This document shows positions 43,081 to 51,937 of a DNA stretch of 55,724 bases, one piece after another. Both the position numbers and the translations under genes were made by a program. Each line of letters starts with the position of its first letter. Position 1 is the first letter of the stretch. This DNA comes from CAZICM01 sp964537685 (GTDB lineage Bacteria > Myxococcota_A > Polyangia > Polyangiales > Polyangiaceae). Below the pieces are notes generated by a model, which was not told the DNA's origin, searched no databases, and worked only from the letters and a program-made list of their open reading frames with translations. Location of the stretch: NCBI GenBank assembly GCA_964537685.1, contig CAZICM010000063.1:1-55724 (forward strand). Direction: 5' to 3'.

Positions 43081-43700
43081 TGCTCGGCAAAATAAAGCGT
43101 GCCCAGGAAGCGCTCCAGCATCTTGGAGTATTGGTGAAGGCCGATCGCGATATGCTTCACCGCTATGATCAGAAGTATTTTTCCCGAGACCGGGGAGAGC
43201 ATTCGCTTGCGGGCGATTTGACTCAGCGCATAGGACTTCAAATGATGGCGGCGGTGAGGCTGATGCAATGCCTGGATGAAGCGGGTATTCCTTTGCTGCC
43301 CAAGATTACGGCGAGGATGATACGGCATCTCTATGGTTCGGATATTCATTGGAAGACCAAGATTGAGCCCGGCGTGGTCTTGATTCACGGTATGGGGCTG
43401 GCGATAAGCCCAGCGGCGACCATAGGAGCGAAATCCATTGTATTTCAGCATGTTACGCTTGGCGACGGGGTCGATCCCGAAACGGGGAAGACAGGGGCGC
43501 CGACGCTGGAGGAGAATGTGCGGGTGGGGCCGGGCGCGACGCTTTTGGGGCCTATTACCATTGGGGCGGGCACAAAAATCATGGCGGGCGCGGTGGTCGA
43601 TCGATCGGTTCCACCGAATTCGCTGGTGCGATCGGGGCCTATTTCCATAGAGCCCCGCAAGAAGCGGGGAGACGTACCCCAGCCTGAAGGTGAATCATGA
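43080..43700 (+). CDS. Serine acetyltransferase-like hexapeptide-repeat transferase
   Basis: 206 residues. The start is the ATG at 43080 within the TAATG junction with the previous gene. A helical N-terminal domain is followed by a left-handed beta-helix: IEPGVVLIHGMGLAISPAAT, IGAKSIVFQHVTLGDG, PTLEENVRVGPGATLLGPIT and IGAGTKIMAGAVVDRSVPPN. The HGMG and VTLG blocks match CysE-type O-acetyltransferases that use acetyl-CoA. In EPS loci such proteins usually acetylate a sugar or make O-acetylserine for the cluster. The 3' end overlaps the GH44 gene by 4 bp. The acceptor is unknown. Confidence 0.85.
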   Translation: MLGKIKRAQEALQHLGVLVKADRDMLHRYDQKYFSRDRGEHSLAGDLTQRIGLQMMAAVRLMQCLDEAGIPLLPKITARMIRHLYGSDIHWKTKIEPGVVLIHGMGLAISPAATIGAKSIVFQHVTLGDGVDPETGKTGAPTLEENVRVGPGATLLGPITIGAGTKIMAGAVVDRSVPPNSLVRSGPISIEPRKKRGDVPQPEGES

Positions 43701-45880
43701 AGCGAAGCGGCAAGGGGCGTATGTTGTTATGGCGGACCCATGCGGCGCTGCGGGCTTTTTTGCTATGTGCCTTTCCTTTGTTTCTGATGGGAACGACATG
43801 TCAGACGCAGGATAGCGAGCGAACGCTGCCGGATATCAAGGAAAGCGATTGGCTTAAATTAAAAGTCGATCCCCATGATATTGCGGTAACGGCTTACGAT
43901 GGCAAGCTGGGCGATGGCTGGTATGATTTTGGATGGGGCGAAAGAACGGTTGGCCAGGGGCCTGTTCGGGTAAAAATGGCCAATTGGGGAGGTTTTATTA
44001 TCGCGCATCCTGGGCTGATCAGCAATTTCGAACTGCTGACCTTCCGCTTTAAGGCGCCCAAGGAGTTCGGCGATTTCTTTCAGGTTCAGCTTGCATCGGC
44101 GCAAGAAAAGGAGCGGGAGCGCTTTCCTAGGATATTGATTACCAAAACCCGCAGAAAAGAGCTTCCCGATGGCTATTCGGAGGTTATTCTTCCGGTTAGC
44201 GCGCTCAATCCCAATGTTTTATCGTTTGACCGGATTATGTTTATGCCCAACAAAGAAGTAGGGCCGGCGGAGGTGCTGATCGATAAGATTATGTTTACCA
44301 AGGCCAAGCAAGTGATTCAGGCTGCGAAAAACGCCGAGTTTTATGTGGACTGCGGGGCCCAGGCCAAGAAGATTAGCCCCTATATTTATGGCATAGCCTA
44401 TTCACCTTCGAAAAACGCCAATCCCAAAGATAGCTATAAATGGAAGCTCAGCCCATCGGCGCGCCGCTGGGGAGGCAATGCAAGCACGCGCTTTAATTGG
44501 AAGGTGGGCCATGCTTGGAATACCGCGGCCGATTGGTATTTTGAGAATATCAACTATGCCGAGGACCCGATGTATAGCTATATGGACTATTTGAATGAGA
44601 ATCATGAGCGGGGTGTGCAGACGGCGCTGACATTACCGATTATCGGATGGGTGGCCAAGGATACAACATCTTATTCATTTCCGGTAGCCGAGTATGGCCC
44701 TCAGAAGGCCGCCGATCCCTATCGCAAGGATGCCGGCAATGGAACGAGAATGGATGGCTCTTTGATTCGGGCCGATCCTCAGCGGACGAGTATTCCGGCG
44801 CCTCCTTCGTTTATCAAGGAATGGGTCAGCTCGATCGCCTCGGCGGAACAGGGCAGAAACCGGCGTAATATTTATATTCTCGACTGCGAGCCGATGCTAT
44901 GGAACACGACGCACCGCGATGTGCATCCCGAGCCAACAGGCTATGATGAGCTTTTGGACCGGACAATCCGCTATGGAACGGCGATTCGGGAAGCCGATCC
45001 GGGCGCATATATTGCTGGACCGGCGCTATGGGGATGGTCGGCGTACTTTTATTCGGCAAAAGACGCAGGAACGGGCTCGGCCAAGAATGCCGACCGGCTG
45101 GCCCACGGCGATGTGCCGCTCTTGGCCTATTATTTAAAGAAGCTAAGCGAGCACGAAAAAAAGACAGGGACAAAAATCTTGGATGCGGTGGATGTGCATT
45201 TCTATCCTCAGACATCGATCAATGAAAGCCAAACGGGAGAGATATCGCCCCAGGATGCGGAAAAGCGTGTGCGAAGCACAAGGGCGCTATGGGATCCTTC
45301 CTATGTGGATGAATCTTGGATTGCCGAACCGGTTAAGCTATTGCCCAGGCTTCAAGCATGGATCGATGAAAACTATCCAGGGCGGCTGATACAAATCGGC
45401 GAATACAATTTTGGAGGCGATAAACATATCAGCGGCGCCATCGCAGAAGCGGAAGCGCTTGGGCGCTTTGCCGAATACGGTGTATTTTCGGCCTTTATGT
45501 GGATGTTTCCAACGGATAGCTCGCCTGTGTACTGGGCCTTCCGGGCTTACCGTAACTATGATGGGCAAGGCGGCCGCTTTTTAGATTATTATGTTCCATC
45601 GAAAGGAAGCCAGGAAGCCTCGCTCTTTGTGTCGCGGGACGAAGCGTCGGGTAAAATGGTCGCCATTGCCCTGAACCTTACGCGCGATAGGCCGCTCCAT
45701 ACCAAAGTGAATATGAATGGATGCAAGAAAACAGTATCCCAGCGAGCGTTTCAATATACAGGCGAATCGGATGGATTAAAGCCTGCGGAAGGAATCGCTC
45801 CCGAGGGCAACAATCTGTCCTTTGGCACGCTGCCTCCTTTTTCAATCACCGTGGTTGAAGCCAAGCTCGACACCAAGTAA
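43697..45880 (+). CDS. Exported glycoside hydrolase family 44 (endo-beta-1,4-glucanase type)
   Basis: 727 residues. An N-terminal signal segment (FLLCAFPLFLMGTTC) is followed by a CBM-like beta-sandwich (about 50-205) and the GH44 catalytic domain. Hallmarks are RRWGGNASTRFNW near residue 257, the acid/base Glu398 in ILDCEPMLWNTTHRDVHP (usually DNEP; here Cys replaces Asn), DAVDVHFYPQ, and the nucleophile Glu569 in IGEYNFGG. A C-terminal beta domain closes the protein. GH44 enzymes cleave beta-1,4-glucan, xyloglucan or related chains. Inside an EPS locus it probably trims or releases the polymer, hinting at a beta-1,4-linked backbone. It overlaps its upstream neighbour. Confidence 0.9.
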   Translation: MKRSGKGRMLLWRTHAALRAFLLCAFPLFLMGTTCQTQDSERTLPDIKESDWLKLKVDPHDIAVTAYDGKLGDGWYDFGWGERTVGQGPVRVKMANWGGFIIAHPGLISNFELLTFRFKAPKEFGDFFQVQLASAQEKERERFPRILITKTRRKELPDGYSEVILPVSALNPNVLSFDRIMFMPNKEVGPAEVLIDKIMFTKAKQVIQAAKNAEFYVDCGAQAKKISPYIYGIAYSPSKNANPKDSYKWKLSPSARRWGGNASTRFNWKVGHAWNTAADWYFENINYAEDPMYSYMDYLNENHERGVQTALTLPIIGWVAKDTTSYSFPVAEYGPQKAADPYRKDAGNGTRMDGSLIRADPQRTSIPAPPSFIKEWVSSIASAEQGRNRRNIYILDCEPMLWNTTHRDVHPEPTGYDELLDRTIRYGTAIREADPGAYIAGPALWGWSAYFYSAKDAGTGSAKNADRLAHGDVPLLAYYLKKLSEHEKKTGTKILDAVDVHFYPQTSINESQTGEISPQDAEKRVRSTRALWDPSYVDESWIAEPVKLLPRLQAWIDENYPGRLIQIGEYNFGGDKHISGAIAEAEALGRFAEYGVFSAFMWMFPTDSSPVYWAFRAYRNYDGQGGRFLDYYVPSKGSQEASLFVSRDEASGKMVAIALNLTRDRPLHTKVNMNGCKKTVSQRAFQYTGESDGLKPAEGIAPEGNNLSFGTLPPFSITVVEAKLDTK

Positions 45881-45896
45881 TATCCCTCACTCAACG

Positions 45897-46688
45897 ATGT
45901 CAATGGGCATATTTTGTATAGGCGGCGTATCAATTCACTCCATTACCTTCGAGCAAGCGATCGATCAAATCGAAAAACTTGTTCGTCTGGGCAAGGGCGG
46001 CTATGTGGTGACGCCCAATGTCGATCATATTGTTGAATTTCAGTCCAACCGGGAGTTTAAGGCATCGTATCAGCATGCGGATTTGGTGTTGGCGGATGGC
46101 ATGCCTATTCTCTGGGCATCGCATCTGATAGGGCCGCGCCTGCCTCAAAAGATATCGGGTTCGGATTTAATCGAGCCGCTGATGCGAAAAGCGGCTCAAT
46201 GCGGGTTTCGGGTTTATTTGCTGGGTACGAAGGCGGAGGTCGCCGCACTGGCCAAACAGAAGCTTTGCGGGCAAATTCCCGGCCTGCAGATTGTGGGGAT
46301 GGATTCGCCTTATGTGGATATCAGCGCGCCGGCGGATGCGCATCTGCCTATTCTTGATCGGATTCGGGCGGCGAAACCCGATATTGTGCTGATGGCGCTG
46401 GGTTCGCCCAAGCAGGAAATTTTTGTATACCGCTATAAAGATCAGATAGCTCCCGCGGTATCGGTGGGTATCGGGGCGGGATTGGATTTTATAGCGGGCA
46501 CCATACCGAGGGCGCCTCCATGGGTATCGAATGCGGGGCTGGAGTGGCTGTACCGTTTGGGCAAAGAGCCCAGGCGTTTATGGAGGCGCTATTTGGTGCG
46601 GGACCCAAAGTTTGCGCTGATTTTGCTGGAGGAGTTGCTTCGGAGGAAGATCTCAAGCCAGGGATCGTACGGAAGGACGAAAGAGTAA
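45897..46688 (+). CDS. WecG/TagA/CpsF-family glycosyltransferase (GT26)
   Basis: About 263 residues from the ATG at 45897; the frame is open from 45822 inside the GH44 gene. Family motifs are VTPNVDHIVEFQ, ADLVLADGMPILWASHLIG, DLIEPLMRKAAQCGFRVYLLG, MALGSPKQEIFVYRY, GIGAGLDFIAGTIPRAP, and WVSNAGLEWLYRLGKEPRRL with the final RYLVRDP. The family transfers an amino sugar or similar residue (for example ManNAc) onto a lipid-linked sugar at the membrane. There is no clear ribosome-binding site; translation may be coupled to the upstream gene, which ends 16 bp before. Confidence 0.92.
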   Translation: MSMGIFCIGGVSIHSITFEQAIDQIEKLVRLGKGGYVVTPNVDHIVEFQSNREFKASYQHADLVLADGMPILWASHLIGPRLPQKISGSDLIEPLMRKAAQCGFRVYLLGTKAEVAALAKQKLCGQIPGLQIVGMDSPYVDISAPADAHLPILDRIRAAKPDIVLMALGSPKQEIFVYRYKDQIAPAVSVGIGAGLDFIAGTIPRAPPWVSNAGLEWLYRLGKEPRRLWRRYLVRDPKFALILLEELLRRKISSQGSYGRTKE

Positions 46689-46698
46689 AGAAGTGCCT

Positions 46699-47139
46699 AT
46701 GACGCTAAATTCCACGAACGCACCCTTTCATATTGGCACGCATTGGACGCAACAGGAAGGTCCGCTGCTTGTCTTCCGTCCAGAAGGCGTAATCATGCTA
46801 AGGGACAATCAAGAATTGTTTTCTCATCTACAGTGGATCAAACAGGAGCACGGAAGGGTGTATATTCTTCTGGATGCGGTGCACAATGCGCAGCAAGATC
46901 CCGAAGGCCGGACATGGGCCTCCAAGCACATTAGCAATGCGAACCGGCCGAACGGTGTTGCAATTATCCGGGCGGGCTTTCAAGCGCGTGTGCTGCTAAA
47001 GCTCTTTGTTCGGGCGGCGCAGTTCTTACATCGCTTTGATGTACCGCTGGAGTTCTTTTCCACCGAGGAGGCGGGGCGGGCATTTTTGGCGGGTTTGGAC
47101 GCGGCTTTTATAGAGGGGCATTCACGCCGTGCTCTCTAG
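46699..47139 (+). CDS. Small STAS/SpoIIAA-like protein of unknown function
   Basis: 146 residues from the ATG at 46699 (a GTG at 46693 is also in frame); AAAGAAG lies just upstream. The strand-helix order (LLVFRPEGVIMLRDNQELF, GRVYILLDAVHN, NGVAIIRAGFQARVLL, PLEFFSTEEAGRAFLAGL) is like STAS/SpoIIAA-type domains and the small paralogues at 5126 and 5745. There is no signal peptide or membrane segment. It ends the plus-strand EPS block, 10 bp after the glycosyltransferase, and faces the oxidoreductase genes 15 bp away. A regulatory role is possible but not shown. Confidence 0.65.
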   Translation: MTLNSTNAPFHIGTHWTQQEGPLLVFRPEGVIMLRDNQELFSHLQWIKQEHGRVYILLDAVHNAQQDPEGRTWASKHISNANRPNGVAIIRAGFQARVLLKLFVRAAQFLHRFDVPLEFFSTEEAGRAFLAGLDAAFIEGHSRRAL

Positions 47140-47154
47140 GAAACCCGGCTTCTG

Positions 47155-48246
47155 CTATCGGCTCCACCCCACCCGAAGCCTATCCATCGTCTCAAGTCCA
47201 TCCAAGGTATCTTGCCAGCTTATCAGCGGACTTTCCCGCTCCCCCGCGCAGATACATCTCATCGCCTCCCGCGCCTCATGCGTATAACCATTGCCTATAT
47301 ATGGAAAAACGCCGCGCCGCTGCGCTCCCCGCGCATAGCGAACAATCTCCCGCATAGGTAGATAAGGCTCTATTTTGGATGCCCAGCGTTTAATCCTATC
47401 CAGTCCGCCCATCGATCCTGCCGGCGAATTCGTACCCGGCCCCACTTCCCTTCCCTTCACCACCGTCAATACCGAAAAACGATAGAGCGGCGCGTGGACC
47501 CGTATCCATCCCCGATCGCCCATGACCAGCGCATCCGATGGCATTTCATGCTTTATGCTGCATGAAAGCGTAGATATTCGGCCGCGCTCGTGAAGCAGAA
47601 TACCCGCCGATTGTTCGTCGACGCCTGTTTTGCCTATATCCGCCGAGCCCTGTACCGATATGGGCTTTCCAAAAAAAGCCTGCGCAAAGGATATCGTATA
47701 GATACCTAAATCCAGCAAAGCCCCTCCGCCCAGCGCCGGATTGTAGACCCGGTGATCCGGTCCGCCAGCAATGCGCATGCCGAGATTGGCCGATATCATT
47801 TGAGGCTCGCCAATCTCTCCTCCTTCAACAAGCGCGCGCAATCCGATAAATGCGGGTAAACAGCGCATCCACATCGCTTCCATACAAAAAAGGCCGCGCT
47901 TTTGCGCCGTTTCTATTACCAAACGGCCTTGCTCCGCATTCAGCGCAAAGGGCTTTTCGCATAAAACCGCTTTATCGGCGTTTAACGCCAGCAGGCTATG
48001 TTCGGCATGCAGCGAATTGGGCGTGGCGATATAACAGATATCCACATCCCGCGCGCCCGCGAGCTCTTCATAGGATCCAAACGCTTTGGCAATACCGTAG
48101 CGCCCGGCAAAAGCCCGGGCTTTTTCGGCCGAGCGCGATCCCACGCCAGTCACGCGCGCCCCAGGCGTTTGAAGCAGCCCTTCCACAAATTGGGATGCGA
48201 TTTGTCCCGTACCGAGAATTCCCCATCGAATTTCAGGAAAATTCAT
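47155..48246 (-). CDS. Gfo/Idh/MocA-family NAD(P)-dependent oxidoreductase (second of pair)
   Basis: 363 residues from the ATG at 48246, which overlaps the stop of the upstream gene by 4 bp. The Rossmann motif GILGTGQIASQFVEGL is followed by the family signature VLCEKPFALNAEQGRLVI with the catalytic Lys of EKP. The C-terminal domain (GGGALLDLGIYTISFAQAFFG) holds the usual GGGxLxDxG motif with the substrate-side residues. The overall layout is closest to dihydrodiol-dehydrogenase/xylose-dehydrogenase-like members. These enzymes oxidise or reduce sugars or nucleotide sugars. It probably serves EPS precursor supply. Confidence 0.88.
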   Translation of the reverse strand: MNFPEIRWGILGTGQIASQFVEGLLQTPGARVTGVGSRSAEKARAFAGRYGIAKAFGSYEELAGARDVDICYIATPNSLHAEHSLLALNADKAVLCEKPFALNAEQGRLVIETAQKRGLFCMEAMWMRCLPAFIGLRALVEGGEIGEPQMISANLGMRIAGGPDHRVYNPALGGGALLDLGIYTISFAQAFFGKPISVQGSADIGKTGVDEQSAGILLHERGRISTLSCSIKHEMPSDALVMGDRGWIRVHAPLYRFSVLTVVKGREVGPGTNSPAGSMGGLDRIKRWASKIEPYLPMREIVRYARGAQRRGVFPYIGNGYTHEAREAMRCICAGERESPLISWQDTLDGLETMDRLRVGWSR

Positions 48247-49412
48247 TGGTGTTGATCCATCGCCCAAGGCATGGGCGGCATGGGATCGAAGCTCGTTTGA
48301 ACGTGATGCTGTCCGCCGCCGCTTTGTTGAAGCGCTTCCATGGCGAGGACCAATTCGGTGACGTGCAGCGCAAAGCTCGAGGATAAACGGCAGGGACGGC
48401 CTTCCAGAACGGCTTGGGCAAGCTCCGCGGGGCCGCGCGCAAAATCCATGAATCCGCCTCCCCGCGAGCGATGCTGAAAGGCTGGCTTGCGGATGAGGGG
48501 GACTTTTTGTTTGACCAGCGCGGATAGCTTCGCCAAAAAGCGATGGCGGCTAATCCGCTGGTGCAGCGGCGATGAATCCCGGCGAATGTACACAGGCGAG
48601 CCGTAGTTCCAGGTGTCTTCGGTTTCGAGAACGCCTTCGTCGCCGATGATGCGGAAACGATGATCGTGCGCGGCAATTAAGCTGCATGTGATGCGGGCGA
48701 CCACGCCGGAATGGTATTCAATACAAGCGGATGAAAAATCGGCGGAGATGCGGTTGAGGTCTTCGCCTGGAACTTTGTCGGGCACGAGACAAGCCGCAAA
48801 CGATTGAATGGTTTTGGCGGGGCCGAAAAAGGCGCATAGCCAAGTCAGCGCATAGCCCGCGTGCTCCATCGTGCAGCCGATTTCAAATTCGTCTTTGTAG
48901 GGCCACGGCGCCCCTGAATCGCTGATCCATTTGCGGAAATGGGTTTTGAAAATCATCCCATCGTCGACTTCGGCGTACACGAGGCGGGGCTGGCCAATAT
49001 GTCCCGATCGCAGGGCTTTCCATAGGGTTTGAGCGCTCTCGCCGAGCACATTGCAGGGCGCCGCCGATAGATACAGGCCGCGTTCATCGGCGATGCGCAC
49101 CAGTTCGCGCGCTTCGTCCATCGTCATGGCCAAAGGCTTTTCCGAATAAACATGCTTGCCGGCCAATAATGACGCCCGCGATACTTCAAAATGACTGCGG
49201 GGATTCGTTAAATTGAGCACCAGCTCCACACGGGAATCCGCGAGCAGGTCGTCAATTCGATTGTATTTATAAATTCGATGGTATTGAGAAAATGGATCGG
49301 CGCGGAGGGGATTGCGATCGAAGGCGCCTACGAGTTCGAGGCTTGGATAATTGGCGAGCGTGGCCAGGTAGAAGTCGGCCACATAACCGCATCCAACGAT
49401 GGCAATGCGCAT
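48243..49412 (-). CDS. Gfo/Idh/MocA-family NAD(P)-dependent oxidoreductase (first of pair)
   Basis: 389 residues. The Rossmann motif IAIVGCGYVADFYLATLANY, LVLNLTNPRSHFEVSRASLL and the catalytic HVYSEKPLAMTMDEARELV are clear. The middle holds DEFEIGCTMEHAGYALTWL, where many relatives carry a metal-free GGG-D-H pattern. The C-terminus has a Met/Pro-rich tail. It is likely a sugar or nucleotide-sugar dehydrogenase working next to the second family member, which overlaps it by 4 bp. A tRNA gene lies 50 bp upstream on the same strand. Substrate unknown. Confidence 0.88.
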   Translation of the reverse strand: MRIAIVGCGYVADFYLATLANYPSLELVGAFDRNPLRADPFSQYHRIYKYNRIDDLLADSRVELVLNLTNPRSHFEVSRASLLAGKHVYSEKPLAMTMDEARELVRIADERGLYLSAAPCNVLGESAQTLWKALRSGHIGQPRLVYAEVDDGMIFKTHFRKWISDSGAPWPYKDEFEIGCTMEHAGYALTWLCAFFGPAKTIQSFAACLVPDKVPGEDLNRISADFSSACIEYHSGVVARITCSLIAAHDHRFRIIGDEGVLETEDTWNYGSPVYIRRDSSPLHQRISRHRFLAKLSALVKQKVPLIRKPAFQHRSRGGGFMDFARGPAELAQAVLEGRPCRLSSSFALHVTELVLAMEALQQSGGGQHHVQTSFDPMPPMPWAMDQHQ

Positions 49413-49461
49413 GTCCGGGGAGTCCGGCGATAAGTTGTGAGCTGAATAAAAACCGATTTGA

Positions 49462-49535
<74 letters not shown>

Positions 49536-49626
49536 GAGATGTCAGTGGGGCGCAATGTACTTTTCCCCGGCGCGATGTCAACAGGGATCTTGGGCGCGTC
49601 CGAAAAAATTCTTAAATGGCTTTATT

Positions 49627-51573
49627 TTAAGGGTTTTGCGCGCGGGCTTTGGCTTTGGGATTGTCGAACGAGAAGAGCTTTTGTTTTTCGTATTTGTACG
49701 ACTGGGTCTCTCGCCATTTGGGATTGAGATCCTGCACCCAATACACTTCGCCCGAGACAATTGTGTCTTCAGGGCGTCCTGTGCGTTCGGGCAGGCGCAG
49801 CATGTATTCCTTCATCGCATCGCGGAAAGGCGCGTTCTGCGATAAATGCATGCGGTTAAAGTAGTCGCACCAGATTTGATTGAGGCCCAGGCTTTTGACA
49901 TGGCTGAGATCCCAAAAAGGCTCTTTGCCTGTAAATGGATCGATATGCCGGCCATCCACGGTGATCGCATCGACGACAATCGTTCCATCGTCCATCACCG
50001 GGTTCGGCGAAAACATAAACCAGCCCTGCAGAAAACGAAGCTTGTGAGAGAGCAGGCGAAGCGCTTCGGGCTGAGGGACTTTGTAGCGGCGGTTCACGAC
50101 CCAGAGTTCGGTTAAGGCTTGATTGACCGCTCCTGCAAACATGGCGATCACGATGAGTTCGCGGAGCACCATCGCCGGTTTTCTCATCCATCTGCGGAGC
50201 GGCGAGGGCTCTTGTTCTTCGGAGCCTTTGCGCGGAAGGCGCATTCCAAAGGTGCGCGCAATATCCCAGCGCTGCGTCAATGCATCGGCGATCGGGCGCA
50301 CAATGGGCAGCCTAAACGTCCATGCGATAGCCGGCCCCAGCGGAAGCGCGGCGATGATGCCCGACAGTGCGAGCGAGCCTGAAATGATTTTGTTTGGATC
50401 GTTTGGATCTTCGATCGCAAGTCCTTGGGTTTGAGATTCGTCGGCGCAAAAATACAGAAGCTCAAAGCGATCCATGCGGGCGAGAAGCCTGCATGCCCAA
50501 AACTGCGCGGCCGATTTGGGATTGTAGAGCACGGTGCGCGCGCGGTGAGAGCGCCACATGGTGCGGATGGCGAGTTCCCAATCGTCGGTGGTGAACAAGA
50601 GGGTTGAGAACACGCAGGCCGACCAAGCGAAGGGGCCCAGCACGAAGAACGAGCCGAAACCTAGGTGCAGCGTATTCATCAAGACGATGGTGATGCGGCG
50701 AGCCCAGGTGCGGCCAAGCGGTGAAAGAAGGCATATGGGAATGGCAGCCTCGGCAAACAAAACAAACTTGGTGAGAAAAATAATAAGCCAAGGAGGCGAC
50801 AAATGCCGGATATCGGCGATCAGCGGCGTGATCATCCGATCGACGTAGAGCACGTAGTGAACGGCGGTTCCGTTCTTCCACGCCGGGCCGGTTTTGTGGA
50901 CGACGTTGAAGTAATAGATCGCCGCGATTTGCAGCATAATCACGAGCCCGACGAAGCTAATGAAAGGCTCGAGTTTGCGGCGGTCGATCAGGTTGGATCG
51001 ATCGTTGAGTTCGTCTTCGGTGGTTTCGCGCTTCCTGCGCATGGATTCGAGCATCGCATCGAGCGAGAAGCGATCGCCCATGGGCAAGAAGCATGTCCAC
51101 AGAAGAAGCAGGTTCTGAACGACATAGCCGCCGTTCTCGAACAGAAGCACGCGGCCGTTGTTGGACGTGACAAAAATGAGCGAGAGAATTTGAAAGACGC
51201 GCGTGCGATAGCCGACGAGCAGGCCCAGAAAACAGAAGAGCTCAACCGCCCACAAAACCCATAATTCGCCGGGTGTTGAGAATGCATTGACGATCGAAAA
51301 ATTCCCGCCGCCCTGAGGCCGGAGCAAATTCACATGATTGGGCAGCACACCCTCGGTGGAGAACACATCCACCCAATCGGGCGTGCGCCGGATCAGATCC
51401 ATCACCAGCAAAAAGCCCAGCATAATGCGGGCAAAACCCAAGGTTCTGCGATCGAAGCTCAGGTAGACATCGCGGATGATGCCCCAAAACGATTCTTTGG
51501 GAGCTGGCGCGGGAGACGCGGCGGGCGCGGCGGGCGCGGGAGAAGGAGCGGAAGAGGCTTCGGAAGAGCTCAT
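49627..51573 (-). CDS. HTTM domain membrane protein (vitamin K gamma-carboxylase-like)
   Basis: 648 residues. A Pro/Ala/Ser-rich N-terminus is followed by the HTTM (horizontally transferred transmembrane) domain shared with vitamin-K-dependent gamma-carboxylase: RTLGFARIMLGFLLVMDLIR, then several membrane helices with GGYVVQNLLLLWTCFLPMGD, and YYFNVVHKTGPAWKNGTAVH with the typical K-x-G-xxW-xxGxA pattern. More helices come after residue 400. The soluble C-terminus (RFLQGWFMFSPNPVMDDGTI, MHLSQNAPFRDAMKEYMLRL) is characteristic of bacterial family members. Their reaction is largely unknown; carboxylation of peptides has been proposed by homology only. Confidence 0.87.
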   Translation of the reverse strand: MSSSEASSAPSPAPAAPAASPAPAPKESFWGIIRDVYLSFDRRTLGFARIMLGFLLVMDLIRRTPDWVDVFSTEGVLPNHVNLLRPQGGGNFSIVNAFSTPGELWVLWAVELFCFLGLLVGYRTRVFQILSLIFVTSNNGRVLLFENGGYVVQNLLLLWTCFLPMGDRFSLDAMLESMRRKRETTEDELNDRSNLIDRRKLEPFISFVGLVIMLQIAAIYYFNVVHKTGPAWKNGTAVHYVLYVDRMITPLIADIRHLSPPWLIIFLTKFVLFAEAAIPICLLSPLGRTWARRITIVLMNTLHLGFGSFFVLGPFAWSACVFSTLLFTTDDWELAIRTMWRSHRARTVLYNPKSAAQFWACRLLARMDRFELLYFCADESQTQGLAIEDPNDPNKIISGSLALSGIIAALPLGPAIAWTFRLPIVRPIADALTQRWDIARTFGMRLPRKGSEEQEPSPLRRWMRKPAMVLRELIVIAMFAGAVNQALTELWVVNRRYKVPQPEALRLLSHKLRFLQGWFMFSPNPVMDDGTIVVDAITVDGRHIDPFTGKEPFWDLSHVKSLGLNQIWCDYFNRMHLSQNAPFRDAMKEYMLRLPERTGRPEDTIVSGEVYWVQDLNPKWRETQSYKYEKQKLFSFDNPKAKARAQNP

Positions 51574-51673
51574 GGTCGCAAGGGGTTGGGATATTCGTGG
51601 CGATAAAACACCATTTGCGCCGGGGGCTTAGGACAAAGATTGACGCGGGCTTGAAATTAGAGATCCTAAGGGA

Positions 51674-51868
51674 ATGAAGCCTAACGCAACGGAACGGAAG
51701 GTCTTTATTGGATGTGGCGTGATTGGAGCGCTTTTGTTGGCGTTGCCCGGGGGCCTGACGCCTTCGCTGATAGCGGCATCGGCCACCTTGATGGTGTATA
51801 TATGGCATCGCCGTCAGCTTCGAATCGAGGCCAATTCGGCGCAATCGCTTGCCCATCCGGCCGCATAG
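51674..51868 (+). CDS. Possible small membrane protein
   Basis: 64 residues with two hydrophobic stretches (VFIGCGVIGALLLALPGGL and LIAASATLMVYIWH) and a basic segment after them (HRRQLRIEA). AAGGGA lies very close to the ATG, closer than ideal. It lies in the divergent gap between the HTTM gene and the aminotransferase gene, 70 bp before the latter. Membrane-like composition supports it, but the length leaves doubt. No family recognised. Confidence 0.45.
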   Translation: MKPNATERKVFIGCGVIGALLLALPGGLTPSLIAASATLMVYIWHRRQLRIEANSAQSLAHPAA

Positions 51869-51937
51869 ATCGAAAGCATCGCCAACGAGCGAAGAATTTT
51901 CAACCGCTGTATCGGTTCGCCATTACCATGCGCGCCC

